Shown: piece by piece, positions 17,309 to 27,000 of the stretch | Layout: each line of letters starts with the position of its first letter | Numbering within the stretch: position 1 is the first letter of the stretch | Assembly: GCA_021840255.1 (NCBI GenBank) | Contig: JAKBYX010000002.1 | Coordinates: 159,325-223,324 of the forward strand | Direction of reading: 5' to 3' | DNA: 64,000 nucleotides | From: Nitrospirota bacterium | Lineage (GTDB): Bacteria; Nitrospirota; Thermodesulfovibrionia; Thermodesulfovibrionales; JdFR-88 | Translations under genes and position numbers: made by a program | The notes under the pieces: model-generated | The model's input: only the letters and a program-made list of their open reading frames with translations | What the model was told of the DNA's origin: nothing | Databases searched by the model: none

Positions 17309-17337
17309 TTGACAAAATATACTGTCCGGCCTAGAAT
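17309..17337 (+). promoter_or_regulatory. Sigma-70 promoter (P2) for the TlpA-like gene, possibly leaderless
   Basis: TTGACA (17309-17314), a 17-nt spacer and TAGAAT (17332-17337) end only 5 nt before ATG 17343. Transcription would begin at or next to the start codon, giving a leaderless mRNA unless translation starts further inside. Confidence 0.65.
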
Positions 17338-17342
17338 TAACC

Positions 17343-17885
17343 ATGTTAAAGGTTTATAAACAATTAAACTCTTCTTTTCCGGAATTGTTCTTTACGGCTT
17401 TTCTTGGGTTTTTTCTGTTTTCCATGTTTTTTTGTTCTCCGGGTTTTTTGCCGGTATCATCAGCCGCGGAAAAGGCTGCGGATTTCAGCCTGAAGGCGGC
17501 GGACGGGAAGACCTACACGCTTTCTTCCTTCAAGGGAAAGGTGGTGCTCCTTAATTTCTGGGCAACCTGGTGCCCCGCCTGTGTTGAGGAACTCCCCTCA
17601 CTGGAGAAGCTTTCGGCAAAGTTCAAGGGGCAGAACTTCCAGGTGCTTTCGGTTTCCATAGATTCAGAGGAAGGGGCCGTAAGGGATTTCCTGGCCCGCC
17701 AGCCGTTGCCCTTTCCGGTCCTTGAAGACCCTAAAAGGAAAGTTGCGTTCGATCTATACGCGGTCTTCGGGGTGCCGGCGTCTTTTCTCATAGACAAGCA
17801 GGGGCAACTTACCAGCAGGTATTACGGTTCCCAGGACTGGACATCGCCTGGTATGGTCAGCAAGATAGAAGCGCTTTTGAAATGA
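17343..17885 (+). CDS. TlpA/ResA-like thiol-disulfide oxidoreductase
   Basis: This is a 180-residue exported thioredoxin-fold protein. A hydrophobic N-terminal segment (~15-40) acts as signal or anchor and is followed by the TlpA signature DFSLKAADGKTYTLSSFKGKVVLLNFWATWCPAC. The redox pair is C77-x-x-C80, and the cis-Pro region is VPASFLIDKQG. The family reduces disulfides in the periplasm, often for cytochrome c maturation; the specific partner here is not evident. ccsA lies 45 kb away, so no direct operon link exists. The start ATG sits 5 nt after a -10 element and lacks a ribosome binding site. Confidence 0.92.
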   Translation: MLKVYKQLNSSFPELFFTAFLGFFLFSMFFCSPGFLPVSSAAEKAADFSLKAADGKTYTLSSFKGKVVLLNFWATWCPACVEELPSLEKLSAKFKGQNFQVLSVSIDSEEGAVRDFLARQPLPFPVLEDPKRKVAFDLYAVFGVPASFLIDKQGQLTSRYYGSQDWTSPGMVSKIEALLK

Positions 17886-18053
17886 GTTTTTGATTTGACA
17901 TGGACCGGGGGCGCATCCCGGCGTGGGCCTTTAGAGAATAAAACGTGGGCGTTTAGTGAATATAAAAACAAAAGCAAAAACAAAAAATTTACTCGCGGTA
18001 ACTTTTTCTAAAAAACCTGCTGTTCTTGCGGGGGAGTCTCGGGGAGGTCTTGA

Positions 18054-18410
18054 ATGAGGAGATGGTTTTTCTATTTTTTCCCGATCATTGCGGTCCTTGC
18101 CGCTTTTTTTGCCTTCGGATGCAGCTCCAACCGGTTTTTGATCTATAAAAACGGAAAGGCCTATTATTTTGCCACCAGGCAGGAAGGCCTGCATCACATG
18201 CTTTGTGACAGCGGCGATTTCAAAAAGGTGCTGGACGGCTCCACTGTGCCAGAGAGCAGCAAGGATGCCCTGTACCGCTATAACTGTGTGCAGCCGGACT
18301 GCAACAAGGTGCAGGCATTATATGTCTCGCTCACCCCGGACCAGAGGAGGAGCATAAGAGAGTCCTTCGAGAAGCAGGGGTATGAAATAAACTACTTCCC
18401 CTGCGGCTGA
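18054..18410 (+). CDS. Small predicted lipoprotein of unknown function
   Basis: This 118-residue protein begins MRRWFFYFFPIIAVLAAFFAFGCSS, a positively charged N-terminus, a hydrophobic core and C23 in a lipobox-like context. The mature part has five further cysteines (in MLCDSG, YNCVQPDC and FPCG, among others), suggesting periplasmic disulfides. No family is recognised. The upstream spacer (17886-18053) holds a near-duplicate CGTGGGC(C/G)TTTAG(A/T)GAATA pair at 17922-17967 and an A-rich tract. A GGGGAGG-like site precedes the ATG. Confidence 0.7.
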   Translation: MRRWFFYFFPIIAVLAAFFAFGCSSNRFLIYKNGKAYYFATRQEGLHHMLCDSGDFKKVLDGSTVPESSKDALYRYNCVQPDCNKVQALYVSLTPDQRRSIRESFEKQGYEINYFPCG

Positions 18411-18532
18411 GACTGACATTATGCGCCCGGTCGGGCGCGAAAACAAAAACCTTGGGCAGAGGGGGCCGGGATCGATCCCGCCCCTAATGCGCACAAAGCA
18501 AAAACTGTCCTGTTTGGGTTAAAATCAATGAC

Positions 18533-20638
18533 GTGAGTAAAAAAGACGAACGCCGCATATATTTATTGGCCGGGTTGCTCGCGGCGGCGGCCTTTCTTGT
18601 CTATCTGCCCTCCCTCCAAAACGGTTTTGTCAGCCTCTGGGACGACAATTTTTATATTTACTATAATCCACACATCCGCTCATTAAATCCCGGTTTCCTG
18701 AAATGGGCTTTTTTCGGCCTCCACGTAAGCAACTGGCAGCCGCTCACTTGGGTTTCATATGCCCTGGATTACTCCATCTGTGGCCTGAACCCGATGGGTT
18801 ACCACCTGACCAACATCCTCCTGCATACGGCCAACACATTTATTGCGGTTGTGCTGGCAATAAGGCTCATTGAGGTATGGGAGCAAAGGCCGGGGCAGCC
18901 GTCGGAAGGTTTGCCTGCGCCAGAAATGCCATTATTTCCGGCGGGGTCATCCTTCTCTGATGGGCCGCCATTTTTTAATGGTAATGGGAAGCTCATGGTG
19001 GGGGGCGTGGTTGGGCTGCTCTTTGGCCTCCATCCGCTGCACGTGGAATCGGTTGCGTGGGTGGCGGAGAGAAAAGACGTGCTTTGCGCCCTGTTTTTCC
19101 TGCTTTCCATCCTGGCCTATGTAAAACATGTTGGCATGCGTTTCATGCAGTCATTCCCTCACCCTAACCTTTTCCCACCGGGAGAGGGAGGAGCGAAGTG
19201 GAGGGTGATTCCGGGACTCTTCCGGCAGTCTGCCGGGCAATATCTCCTCTCACTGGCGCTTTTCGCCCTTGCCCTCATGAGCAAGCCCATGTCGGTGAGC
19301 CTTCCCCTGGTTCTTTTGCTCCTGGATTGGCATCCGCTGGGCAGGATCGGCTCTTTCAAGGCCTTCAAGGCGGCGCTCTTGGAAAAGCTTCCCTTCATTG
19401 CCCTGAGCGTTGGGGCCTCGGTGCTGACGCTAATGGCGCAAAAAAAAGGCGGGTCTATAAGCACTCTTAAATTCCTGCCGCTTCCTGACCGCGCCCTGGT
19501 GGCGGCAAGGTCTCTTGTGCTTTATCTTAGGAAGATGGTTTTCCCACTTAACCTCTCGCCTTTATATCCATATCCAAAAAACATATCCTTCTCTTTTTCT
19601 TTTTTCCTGCCCGTCCTCTGTGTGCTGGCGGCAACGGCTTTCTGCCTGCTTGCGGCCAAACGGCAAAAAAGGTTATGGCTTGCCTGCTGGGGTTACTATG
19701 TTGTCACCCTGCTGCCGGTGATAGGCATCGTCCAGGTGGGCAAACAGTCGATGGCGGACAGGTATACCTACCTGCCTGGCCTTGGGCCGGCCATTGCCGT
19801 TGGAGTGGCCGCGGCCTGGGCCTGGCGCAAAGCGGGCACACTTAAACAGGGCAAGTTATTAAGAATCTCGGGCGCGGCGCTCGCCCTTGTCGCGGTCATT
19901 TCGATGACGTATCTGACCGGACGGCAGATAGGGGTCTGGAAAAACAACCTTACTTTCTGGAGTTGCATCATAGAAAAGGAGCCGCGTAAAGTCCCCGCCG
20001 CATATTTAAACCGTGGCAATGTTTTTGACAGGATGGGGCAGTCCGGCAGGGCCGTTGCGGATTATAGCGAGGCAATCGCCCTGAAGCCGCTCTGGGCGGA
20101 AGCCTATTATACCCGGGGAGTTGAATTTGCGAAAACAGGGCAGTCCGGCAGGGCGATTATGGATTACGCCAGGGCAATCGCCCTGAAACCTGCCTATGCG
20201 GACGCATACAACAACCTGGGGACTGAATTCGGGAAGGAAGGGCAATTTGGTAAAGCCATTGCGGTTTTCCAAAAGGTAATCGCCCTGGAACCGGATTTTT
20301 ATGGGGCTTATTATAATTTGGCAAAGGCTTTTGAGGAAACGGGCAGGCTTGACCTTGCAATTAAAGAGCTTGACAAGGCAATTTCCCTGAATCCTTCATA
20401 CGTCTATACATACAATGAGCTGGGTAACGTATTTGAGCTGGAGAAGCGGCCCGGCATGGCCCTGGCCAATTTTAACAAGGCCATCCTATTAAGCCCTGGC
20501 AATGCCATGTTATATGTAAATCGCGGTGGAGTTTACCTTGCAAGCGGCCGCAAAAGGCTTGCCGCCGCGGACTACGGGAAAGCCTGCGCCATGGGAGACG
20601 CGGATGGCTGCCGGGCCCTGCGTAAAAGCGGGTCTTAA
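18533..20638 (+). CDS. Multi-spanning membrane protein with C-terminal TPR repeats (TMTC/GT-C-like)
   Basis: The 701-residue protein starts at GTG 18533. Residues ~1-470 contain many hydrophobic helices and an early acidic motif SLWDDNFYIYYNPHIRSL, as in GT-C/O-mannosyltransferase-like proteins of the TMTC type. Residues ~485-690 are about five to six tetratricopeptide repeats (for example YLNRGNVFDRMGQSGRAVAD). A palindromic CCCTCACCC-type repeat (19156-19193) lies in frame in a loop and encodes SFPHPNLFPPGEGG. It probably glycosylates or binds periplasmic partners. It converges with the DUF2723 membrane protein, another GT-C-like protein. Confidence 0.8.
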   Translation: MSKKDERRIYLLAGLLAAAAFLVYLPSLQNGFVSLWDDNFYIYYNPHIRSLNPGFLKWAFFGLHVSNWQPLTWVSYALDYSICGLNPMGYHLTNILLHTANTFIAVVLAIRLIEVWEQRPGQPSEGLPAPEMPLFPAGSSFSDGPPFFNGNGKLMVGGVVGLLFGLHPLHVESVAWVAERKDVLCALFFLLSILAYVKHVGMRFMQSFPHPNLFPPGEGGAKWRVIPGLFRQSAGQYLLSLALFALALMSKPMSVSLPLVLLLLDWHPLGRIGSFKAFKAALLEKLPFIALSVGASVLTLMAQKKGGSISTLKFLPLPDRALVAARSLVLYLRKMVFPLNLSPLYPYPKNISFSFSFFLPVLCVLAATAFCLLAAKRQKRLWLACWGYYVVTLLPVIGIVQVGKQSMADRYTYLPGLGPAIAVGVAAAWAWRKAGTLKQGKLLRISGAALALVAVISMTYLTGRQIGVWKNNLTFWSCIIEKEPRKVPAAYLNRGNVFDRMGQSGRAVADYSEAIALKPLWAEAYYTRGVEFAKTGQSGRAIMDYARAIALKPAYADAYNNLGTEFGKEGQFGKAIAVFQKVIALEPDFYGAYYNLAKAFEETGRLDLAIKELDKAISLNPSYVYTYNELGNVFELEKRPGMALANFNKAILLSPGNAMLYVNRGGVYLASGRKRLAAADYGKACAMGDADGCRALRKSGS
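19156..19193. repeat. Dispersed CCCTCACCC/GGGAGAGGG palindromic repeat, copy A (inside a gene)
   Basis: CCCTCACCCTAACC followed by CCCACCGGGAGAGGGAGG matches the layout of the copies at 25038-25095 and 56290-56326. It is read in frame within the TPR membrane protein gene. Confidence 0.6.
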
Positions 20639-20670
20639 GGCACACCGCCCATCGCTTAGTTCGCAGTTTT

Positions 20671-22704
20671 TTATTTTTCGGGGGCCATTCCAAAAATTTT
20701 TGAAAACTTTTCCGCTCCGTTCAGGTACTCCAGCAGGCCGTGCTCCCTGAGGTACTCATATTTGGCTGCCGCCTGCGGGCTTCCGGAATCCGACAGCACG
20801 ATGTATTCCATCACATGCGCCAGGTCCGCCATTTTGGAGTAGGGCAGGCCGCTTTCTATTTTGCGAAGGAAAGCCAGCGCCCCCGCTTCCCCACCGTTTT
20901 GCATGGCACTGGCTGTAACCCAGGGCATGAAGCTTTCGGGCGCCACAAGGCGCATGGCCTCTTCCTGAAGTCCGTTTTTCTCCGCCTTATTGCCGGTTAG
21001 GGTGGCGGCGTCTACAAGAGTGAACCCGTACTGGTTTTTTTCCTCGTTCACCAACGGGTCGCCGGAATAGACCGTGGCTGCCCTCTCGTAATTCAATTTC
21101 TGGTAATTTTCAAGCAGAAACTCATTTGCTTGTTCCCCGGAAGTTCCCTTTACGGAGAGCATATAGGAAAGAGGGCCGACAACGGGTCCCGCCTGGTATC
21201 TTTTTTTGAGGACGTCCACCATGGCGATAGGGTGCACGGCAAACAGCCTCCCCTGCCGGCATAGCGCATCGAGGCTCGAATATGGCGCTTTCAGGGTGTT
21301 AGTGCCTTCGAGTCTCATATAATCCCGGAAGAGGCTTTGATTGAAAAGAAAACTGGTTCTCCCCCCGATCTCGTATATCTGCGTGTGGGCTTCCCGGCCA
21401 AAGGCAACGACGTCCTCCCTGTATCTTTCCACCCATTGCATGTAATAGTCGCCGAATACCGGGTTGTCTCCATACAGCAGCAGCACGCTGTTTACGGGAA
21501 GCACGCTCAGGGTGTCTTTGGCATGGTCATAGGCTATGTAATTTGAGCCCAGAGAGTGCTGAAGCGTAGCGGGCAGGTATAAAAAAGGCAGCAGCAGGCA
21601 GACCTGCGCGGCCCGGAGAGTCCTTATTTTTTTTGCCCTGAGATAAAGCCACATCCTGTTTGCCATGAGGCTTATAAAAACGGGCGGCAGAAAAAGAAGC
21701 GGCATATAATACTGGCTCACTACCGAGATGTTGTGTTCGCCGGGAATCGGGGCGGCCATTGTCATTGCCGGCAGGATAAAGATCCATGGGAAAACGGCAA
21801 ACAGGAGATAGGCTTTCAGGGCCTTCCTCTCCTTTGAAAAAAGAAGCCATATGATCGAGAGCAGGAATATGCCGGTCATGGCGGCGCCGTACTGGGACGC
21901 CAAAACAAATTGCACGATATTTTTGGCCCCGTTCAGGGATGCCGCCGTCTCATTGGGCCTGGCCAGAGTCTGCACCGCCTGAATGCTGTTTGAGGCGTAT
22001 CCCTTTCTGAAAAGCACGGCAAAAAATCCCCGAAGGGTAGTTGCTGCGCTGTATATGAAACCTTTATTGATAAGGGCAAGGCTTCTCAGATACAGGTGGA
22101 GGTAGATGAGAAACCCTCCGGCAAAAAAAACCGGAAGCCATGCAAGGGAAACAAACCTCCTTTTCCGGATGGCCGCAACCCATAAAGGCACCAGCGCGGG
22201 CAGCAAAAAAAGCGCAAGCGTATGGTGGTTGCCCGCGCCTATTCCAAAGAGGAAGGCCATCGCATACAAAAACCGGACATCGTCTTCCTCGTATGCCCTC
22301 ACGCCCAGGTAAAGCATGAGCAGGCAGAGGAAGGAATTCAACGAGTAAACACCTTTTTGCTCCATGGACTGCACATAGGCAAGCGGGGTGAGGACCGGGA
22401 GAAATGAGAAGGAAAAAGCCAGTGCCCGGTTTCCGGTGAGCCGCTTTATGAGCTTGAAAAGGACAACCCAGCTAAAGCAGGCGAAAAAGACCGCAACCAG
22501 CCCGACCCTGAAAGGGATGGAGCTAATGGGAATGAAAGTGAAGAGCTTCCCCAAGGTGATGAAGAGCGGATAGCCTGGGGGATGGGCGGTGCTCAGGTAA
22601 TAGCTTGCAGTGCTGAAAAGCTGGCTGTCGCCAACATAGATGTTAGGGGCAATGCCTGGCAAAAGGAGCACAAAGACAATAAACGCCCCGACCGCCTCTA
22701 GCAC
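20671..22704 (-). CDS. DUF2723-family multi-spanning membrane protein
   Basis: This 677-residue protein opens with a transmembrane helix and the family motif VGDSQLFSTASYYLSTAHPPGYPLFITLGKL; the early Asp sits where GT-C enzymes keep their catalytic acid. About ten further hydrophobic segments follow, then a ~250-residue soluble C-terminal part (from ~410). DUF2723 proteins are thought to be protein or lipid glycosyltransferases. Start GTG 22704 is the only good candidate in frame. The gene lies downstream of two type IV pilin genes on the same strand, so pilin glycosylation is an attractive but untested idea. Confidence 0.82.
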   Translation of the reverse strand: MLEAVGAFIVFVLLLPGIAPNIYVGDSQLFSTASYYLSTAHPPGYPLFITLGKLFTFIPISSIPFRVGLVAVFFACFSWVVLFKLIKRLTGNRALAFSFSFLPVLTPLAYVQSMEQKGVYSLNSFLCLLMLYLGVRAYEEDDVRFLYAMAFLFGIGAGNHHTLALFLLPALVPLWVAAIRKRRFVSLAWLPVFFAGGFLIYLHLYLRSLALINKGFIYSAATTLRGFFAVLFRKGYASNSIQAVQTLARPNETAASLNGAKNIVQFVLASQYGAAMTGIFLLSIIWLLFSKERKALKAYLLFAVFPWIFILPAMTMAAPIPGEHNISVVSQYYMPLLFLPPVFISLMANRMWLYLRAKKIRTLRAAQVCLLLPFLYLPATLQHSLGSNYIAYDHAKDTLSVLPVNSVLLLYGDNPVFGDYYMQWVERYREDVVAFGREAHTQIYEIGGRTSFLFNQSLFRDYMRLEGTNTLKAPYSSLDALCRQGRLFAVHPIAMVDVLKKRYQAGPVVGPLSYMLSVKGTSGEQANEFLLENYQKLNYERAATVYSGDPLVNEEKNQYGFTLVDAATLTGNKAEKNGLQEEAMRLVAPESFMPWVTASAMQNGGEAGALAFLRKIESGLPYSKMADLAHVMEYIVLSDSGSPQAAAKYEYLREHGLLEYLNGAEKFSKIFGMAPEK

Positions 22705-22748
22705 CTGTCATCCTCTACCACTTTCCTGTCTCTATCACTTCCCTGGCT

Positions 22749-23201
22749 CTACCATTTATTAGCCGGCCGCTTGTCCCCGCTGTTGTCTATCGACAGGTTC
22801 CCGTCGTTAAGCACAGGGCCTCTCACGGGTATGGCTAGTGCCGTGTATGCGGACGGGGCAGTAACATTAAGCACGTATTCATAATTGTTTACGGTCGCTG
22901 CCGTCTTTTTGGGAACGAAGCTTGACAGCCAGTTTGCGAAATCATTTTTCGTCACGACGCCGTTGGCGTCCGCCGCCCAGGTGTAGCTTGCTGGCAGAAC
23001 AGCCCCAGGTGAGTTATAAAAGGCGTTATCGGCATAGTACTGCTCCAGGCAGAGGGAAAGCCCCTGCAGATTGGTAGTGGCCTCCTGCCTTGCGCCGCTT
23101 CTCTCGTAGCCCGTGTACGCAGGGATGGCGATAGCGGCCAATATGCCCAGAATGGCGAGGGTCACAAGGAGCTCTATGAGGGTAAAGCCTTTTCTATTCA
23201 T
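22749..23201 (-). CDS. Type IV pilin-like protein (second)
   Basis: The prepilin begins MNRKGFTLIELLVTLAILGILAAIAIPAYTGYE: a short leader, the prepilin peptidase site G|F, E5 and the long hydrophobic helix, all hallmarks of type IVa pilins. The mature domain (~145 residues) has few cysteines and ends GDKRPANKW. ATG 23201 gives the usual five-residue leader; ATG 23219 in frame would give an eleven-residue leader. It lies 81 nt behind the other pilin gene, past a terminator-like hairpin (23234-23266), so it may be expressed at a lower level. Confidence 0.92.
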   Translation of the reverse strand: MNRKGFTLIELLVTLAILGILAAIAIPAYTGYERSGARQEATTNLQGLSLCLEQYYADNAFYNSPGAVLPASYTWAADANGVVTKNDFANWLSSFVPKKTAATVNNYEYVLNVTAPSAYTALAIPVRGPVLNDGNLSIDNSGDKRPANKW

Positions 23202-23233
23202 ATTTTGATGATAATTCATTCCCGGTTCAAATG

Positions 23234-23266
23234 AAAAGGGACGCAGGCAAAGCCCGCGCCCCTTTT
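23234..23266 (-). terminator. Hairpin between the two pilin genes
   Basis: On the minus strand AAAAGGGGCGCGGGC pairs imperfectly with GCCTGCGTCCCTTTT around a 3-nt loop, followed by TTTT. It should end or attenuate the transcript of the first pilin gene. Confidence 0.65.
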
Positions 23267-23281
23267 TAAGGCTATTCCGGA

Positions 23282-23758
23282 TCAGAGCTGCGAGCAGTCC
23301 AGCGTGACGCCCATCATGTGAGTCCCGGTCGAGTCGGTATCCGCAGAAATGTATATCGGAACGCCGGCTGAACATGCGTCTTTTACATCGTCCCACTTGG
23401 TGCCCTCTATTATGACCTGTCCCTTTCCGGGAGCTACGGTGCTGGCAGAGCCATTTACGAAGGCCGCCAGTGACGTATCCCATGGGCTCTTTTTATTGCC
23501 CGAGTTCAGGCTGAGATTCGCGGCTACGGTAACATCAGTCGGAGAGAACGAGTTTCTGGACATCTCCGCCTTTACGAATCTCATGGCCGCATCAAAGTTT
23601 TCCGAGACGGCGCGTTTCTTGGCGTCTTTCATGTAGCCCATGTACGCCGGGATGGCTATGGCCGCCAATATGCCTATGATCGCCAGAACGACCAGGAGCT
23701 CGATGAGCGTGAAACCTTTTTCGTTTTTGTTCCTTAACCTGCTGACTGCCTTGAACAT
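23282..23758 (-). CDS. Type IV pilin (major pilin candidate)
   Basis: The 158-residue prepilin reads KNEKGFTLIELLVVLAIIGILAAIAIPAYMGYM, with a 15-residue leader, a G|F cleavage site and E5. Two cysteines near the C-terminus (DACSAG and LDCSQL) fit the pilin disulfide loop. ATG 23758 has AAGGAGG 10 nt upstream. A sigma-54 promoter lies at 23894-23909 on the same strand, giving a leader of about 125 nt. This is the classical regulation of major pilin genes through PilR and RpoN. The protein assembles in the inner membrane into surface pili; the assembly genes are outside the window. Confidence 0.94.
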   Translation of the reverse strand: MFKAVSRLRNKNEKGFTLIELLVVLAIIGILAAIAIPAYMGYMKDAKKRAVSENFDAAMRFVKAEMSRNSFSPTDVTVAANLSLNSGNKKSPWDTSLAAFVNGSASTVAPGKGQVIIEGTKWDDVKDACSAGVPIYISADTDSTGTHMMGVTLDCSQL

Positions 23759-23893
23759 TTGCTTTTTTCCTCCTTTTTTATGTTGCCGGTTGTCTTAAAA
23801 AATCCCTCTACGCTTTTTTATTTGAACCTGCCGGAGCTGAGTGCCCCGGTTCTTCTTTCACCTCCCTTTATTGCCGTTGACGCATTAAATAAA

Positions 23894-23909
23894 TGCAGGA
23901 TTTGTGCCA
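23894..23909 (-). promoter_or_regulatory. Sigma-54 (-24/-12) promoter of the pilin gene
   Basis: On the minus strand the sequence is TGGCACAAATCCTGCA, one mismatch from TGGCAC-N5-TTGCA, with the correct GG-to-GC spacing of 12. It lies in the 328-nt gene-free stretch 23759-24086 between the divergent pilin and activase genes. A weaker -24/-12-like match exists on the + strand at 23991-24006. Confidence 0.75.
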
Positions 23910-24086
23910 GAATAAACCCCTTTATTTTCAATGAGTTATGAGGCACATATTTTGGCCGGTGACAAAATATGTCAGAAAATTGACTTTAAATGGCAATCGG
24001 GGTGCTGTTTTGATATCCTTTTTCGTATAGAATATGTTTTAAAAAATTTCCGTTCTTCTATCTTTGGCTTCGGGGAGGTCTTTCTG

Positions 24087-27000
24087 ATGTATTACGCGGG
24101 ACTTGACGCAGGTTCGGTGAGCGTCAAGCTGGTGGTCCTGGATGGCGATGGCAGGGAAAAGCTGTGGGACCGTTATGAAAAACACAGGGGGCGGCCACTG
24201 GATACCGTCCTTTCATTCCTTAATGAACTCTCATTAAAGGTAAGGAAAGGCGAAGAGGTCTATTTAAAGATAACGGGCGGGGCCGGAAGGCTTGCCGCCC
24301 AGGTGCTCGGGCTTGCCCCCCTTAACGAGGTTGTGGCGCAGGCCGCGGGCACTCTTAAGCTCCGTCCGGAGGCAAGGACCATTATAGAGCTGGGCGGGGA
24401 AGACTCCAAGCTCATACTCCTTAAGGACGGGGGCATTGAGGATTTTTCGATGAACTCCGTCTGCGCGGCCGGCACCGGCTCCTTCCTGGACCAGCAGGCC
24501 GAAAGGCTGCATCTGTCCATAGAGGAGTTTTCAACGCTTGGGCTCAGGACGGAAAAACCTCCGAGGATAGCCGGAAGGTGCAGCGTTTTTGCCAAATCGG
24601 ACATGATACACCTGCAGCAGATAGCCACCCCGGTTGAGGATATAGTGGCGGGTCTCTGCTTTGCCGTCGCCAGGAACTTCAGGGGCTCGATAATGAGGGG
24701 AAGGACGCTTACAGGGCCGGTTTCCTTTCAGGGGGGTGTGGCCGCAAACCAGGCCATGGTGCGGGCCTTTAAAGAGGTGCTCCAGATAGAGGACCTGTTC
24801 GTGCCGGAGGATTTTTGCCTCATGGGGGCCTGGGGGGCGGCGCTGAAAGCGCTGGAGGAAAAGAGGAAAAACCAGGGCCCGGAGCCGGTTGCTGTTTCCG
24901 TTTTTTTCAGGCGGCTTTCGGATTTCCTGGAAGCGGAAAAGAAAGAGGCGGGCGGCCATAAGCCGCTTATAACCCCAGGGGACAGCTTCAGGGAAAGACA
25001 TCAATGCCCTGACTCATCGCCTTCCGCTTCGCATTTTTCCTCTCTCTCTCGCCCGATTCCACCGAAGGGGGGAGAGGGCTGGGGTGAGGGTGGGCAAACG
25101 GTCGCGGATCCAGAGAAAAGAAGCGCCGGTCAGAGCACGCAAAAAACTCAAAAAATACGGGCCTGGCTGGGGATCGATATCGGTTCCATAAGCACGAACC
25201 TGGCGGTCATAGACGGCCAGGGGCGGCTGCTGGCCAGGCGTTACCTGATGACGGCCGGCAGGCCCATAGAAGCTGTGAGAGAAGGGTTTTTGGGCATCGC
25301 GGCCGAGCTGGGAAGCGATGTTGAAATAGCCGGAGTGGGGACGACCGGCTCCGGCAGATACATGATCGCGGATTTCGTGGGGGCCGATGTCGTTAAGAAC
25401 GAGATAACGGCGCAGGCCACCGCTGCCGCCTCTATAGAGCCGGAGGTGGACACTATATTTGAGATAGGGGGGCAGGACTCGAAATACATAAGCCTGAGGG
25501 ACGGCGTCATTGTGGATTTCGAGATGAATAAGGCCTGCGCCGCAGGCACCGGCTCCTTTATTGAGGAGCAGGCCGAAAAACTGAATGTTTCGGTCAAAAA
25601 CGAGTACGCCGGATGCGCCTTCAATTCCCAAAACCCTCTCAGGCTGGGGGAGCGGTGCACCGTATTCATGGAAAACTCTCTCATGGCAAACCTGGGCAGG
25701 GGGGCTAAAAGGGACGATCTTCTGGCCGGGCTTGCCTATTCCATCGTGCAAAACTATATAAATCGCGTGGTTGCCGCAAAACCCATCGGCAAAAAGATAC
25801 TCTTTCAGGGGGGGGTCGCATATAACAAGGCGGTGGTCGCGGCCTTCGAAAAGTATCTTGGACGGGAGGTCATCGTCCCTCCGAACCACGATGTCACGGG
25901 CGCAATGGGAATGGCCCTTATCGCCAAAAAGGCGGCTGAACAGGCGGCTTTTCCGGGCAAAAAAACAAAGAGCGCGTTCAAGGGTTTTGAGCTTGCCGGA
26001 AGGCCATACAGCATAACCTCTTTCCAGTGCAAGGGCTGCCCGAACGTATGCGAGATAAACAGGGTGAAGATAGAGGGCGAAAGCGGCATGCTCCATTACG
26101 GCGGCCGGTGTGAAAAGTACGACATAAGACGGAAAAACCAGCAGCCGGCCAGTGAAGAAAAAGGGAAAGGGAAAGAAAAACAAAAAGATCTTTTTGCGCT
26201 GAGGGAAGCTCTTCTCAGGGCGCCTCATGAGGCCCGCACCCCTGTACCCGGACGGCCATCGGTTGGGTTGCCGTACATCTTTTATTTCGAGGACCAGCTT
26301 CCGTTCTGGAGCACTCTTCTGTGGGAGTGCGGCCTGAATGTGGAGGTCTCGCCCAGGACGGACCGCGAGGTCATAAACCTGGGGCTTGAGAGCGTCCTGT
26401 CTGATGGGTGCTTTCCCGTTAAGGTGGCGCACGGGCATGTGAGATACCTTCTGGAAAAGAGGTCTCTGGACGCCGTATTTCTGCCCAGTTTTATAAACCT
26501 GAACCCGCCCGGCTCAGAGTTCTGCAACGGCCAGGCATGTCCCGAGACCCAGACGATACCGTATGTTGCTTCCGTGGCCCTGCCGGGGCTCAAGCAAAAA
26601 ATGATCAGCCCCCCGGTCGATCTAAGCAGGGGTGGAGCATATCTTTTAAGATCCCTCAGGGAGACCGTAGGGAAGCGCTTTGGCATAAAGGCCGGCGTCA
26701 TCAAAAAGGCGGTCTTAAGGGCGCAGGAGGCGCAGCAGGGCTTCGAAAAAGCCATCCTGCAACGCGGGAAAGAGGTGCTTTCAGGATTAAAGGACAAGAC
26801 GGTCGTCATTATGGGCAGAAGTTACAACGCCTTTGACAGGGGCGTGAACCTGGAGATACCGGAGAAGCTTGCCACGCTTGGGGTTGCCTCCATTCCTATG
26901 GATTTTCTGCCCCTCGACGCGGTAAGCATTTCCCAGGACTGGCCCCAGGTGTATTGGAGGAGCGGGCAGAGAATACTTAAGGCCGCAAGATACATAAGGG

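Noticed and set aside
23991-24006. Second sigma-54 promoter on the + strand
   Set aside because: TGGCAATCGGGGTGCT has the right GG-GC spacing but mismatches at two conserved positions; mentioned only as a weak possibility.
23931-24086. 52-residue N-terminal extension of the activase
   Set aside because: MYYAGLDAGS at 24087 is the normal start of the ATPase domain and has GGGGAGG 8 nt upstream.
25014-26438. 474-residue minus-strand frame
   Set aside because: Antisense to the second ATPase domain of the activase, with no motif; GC-rich genes often leave such frames.
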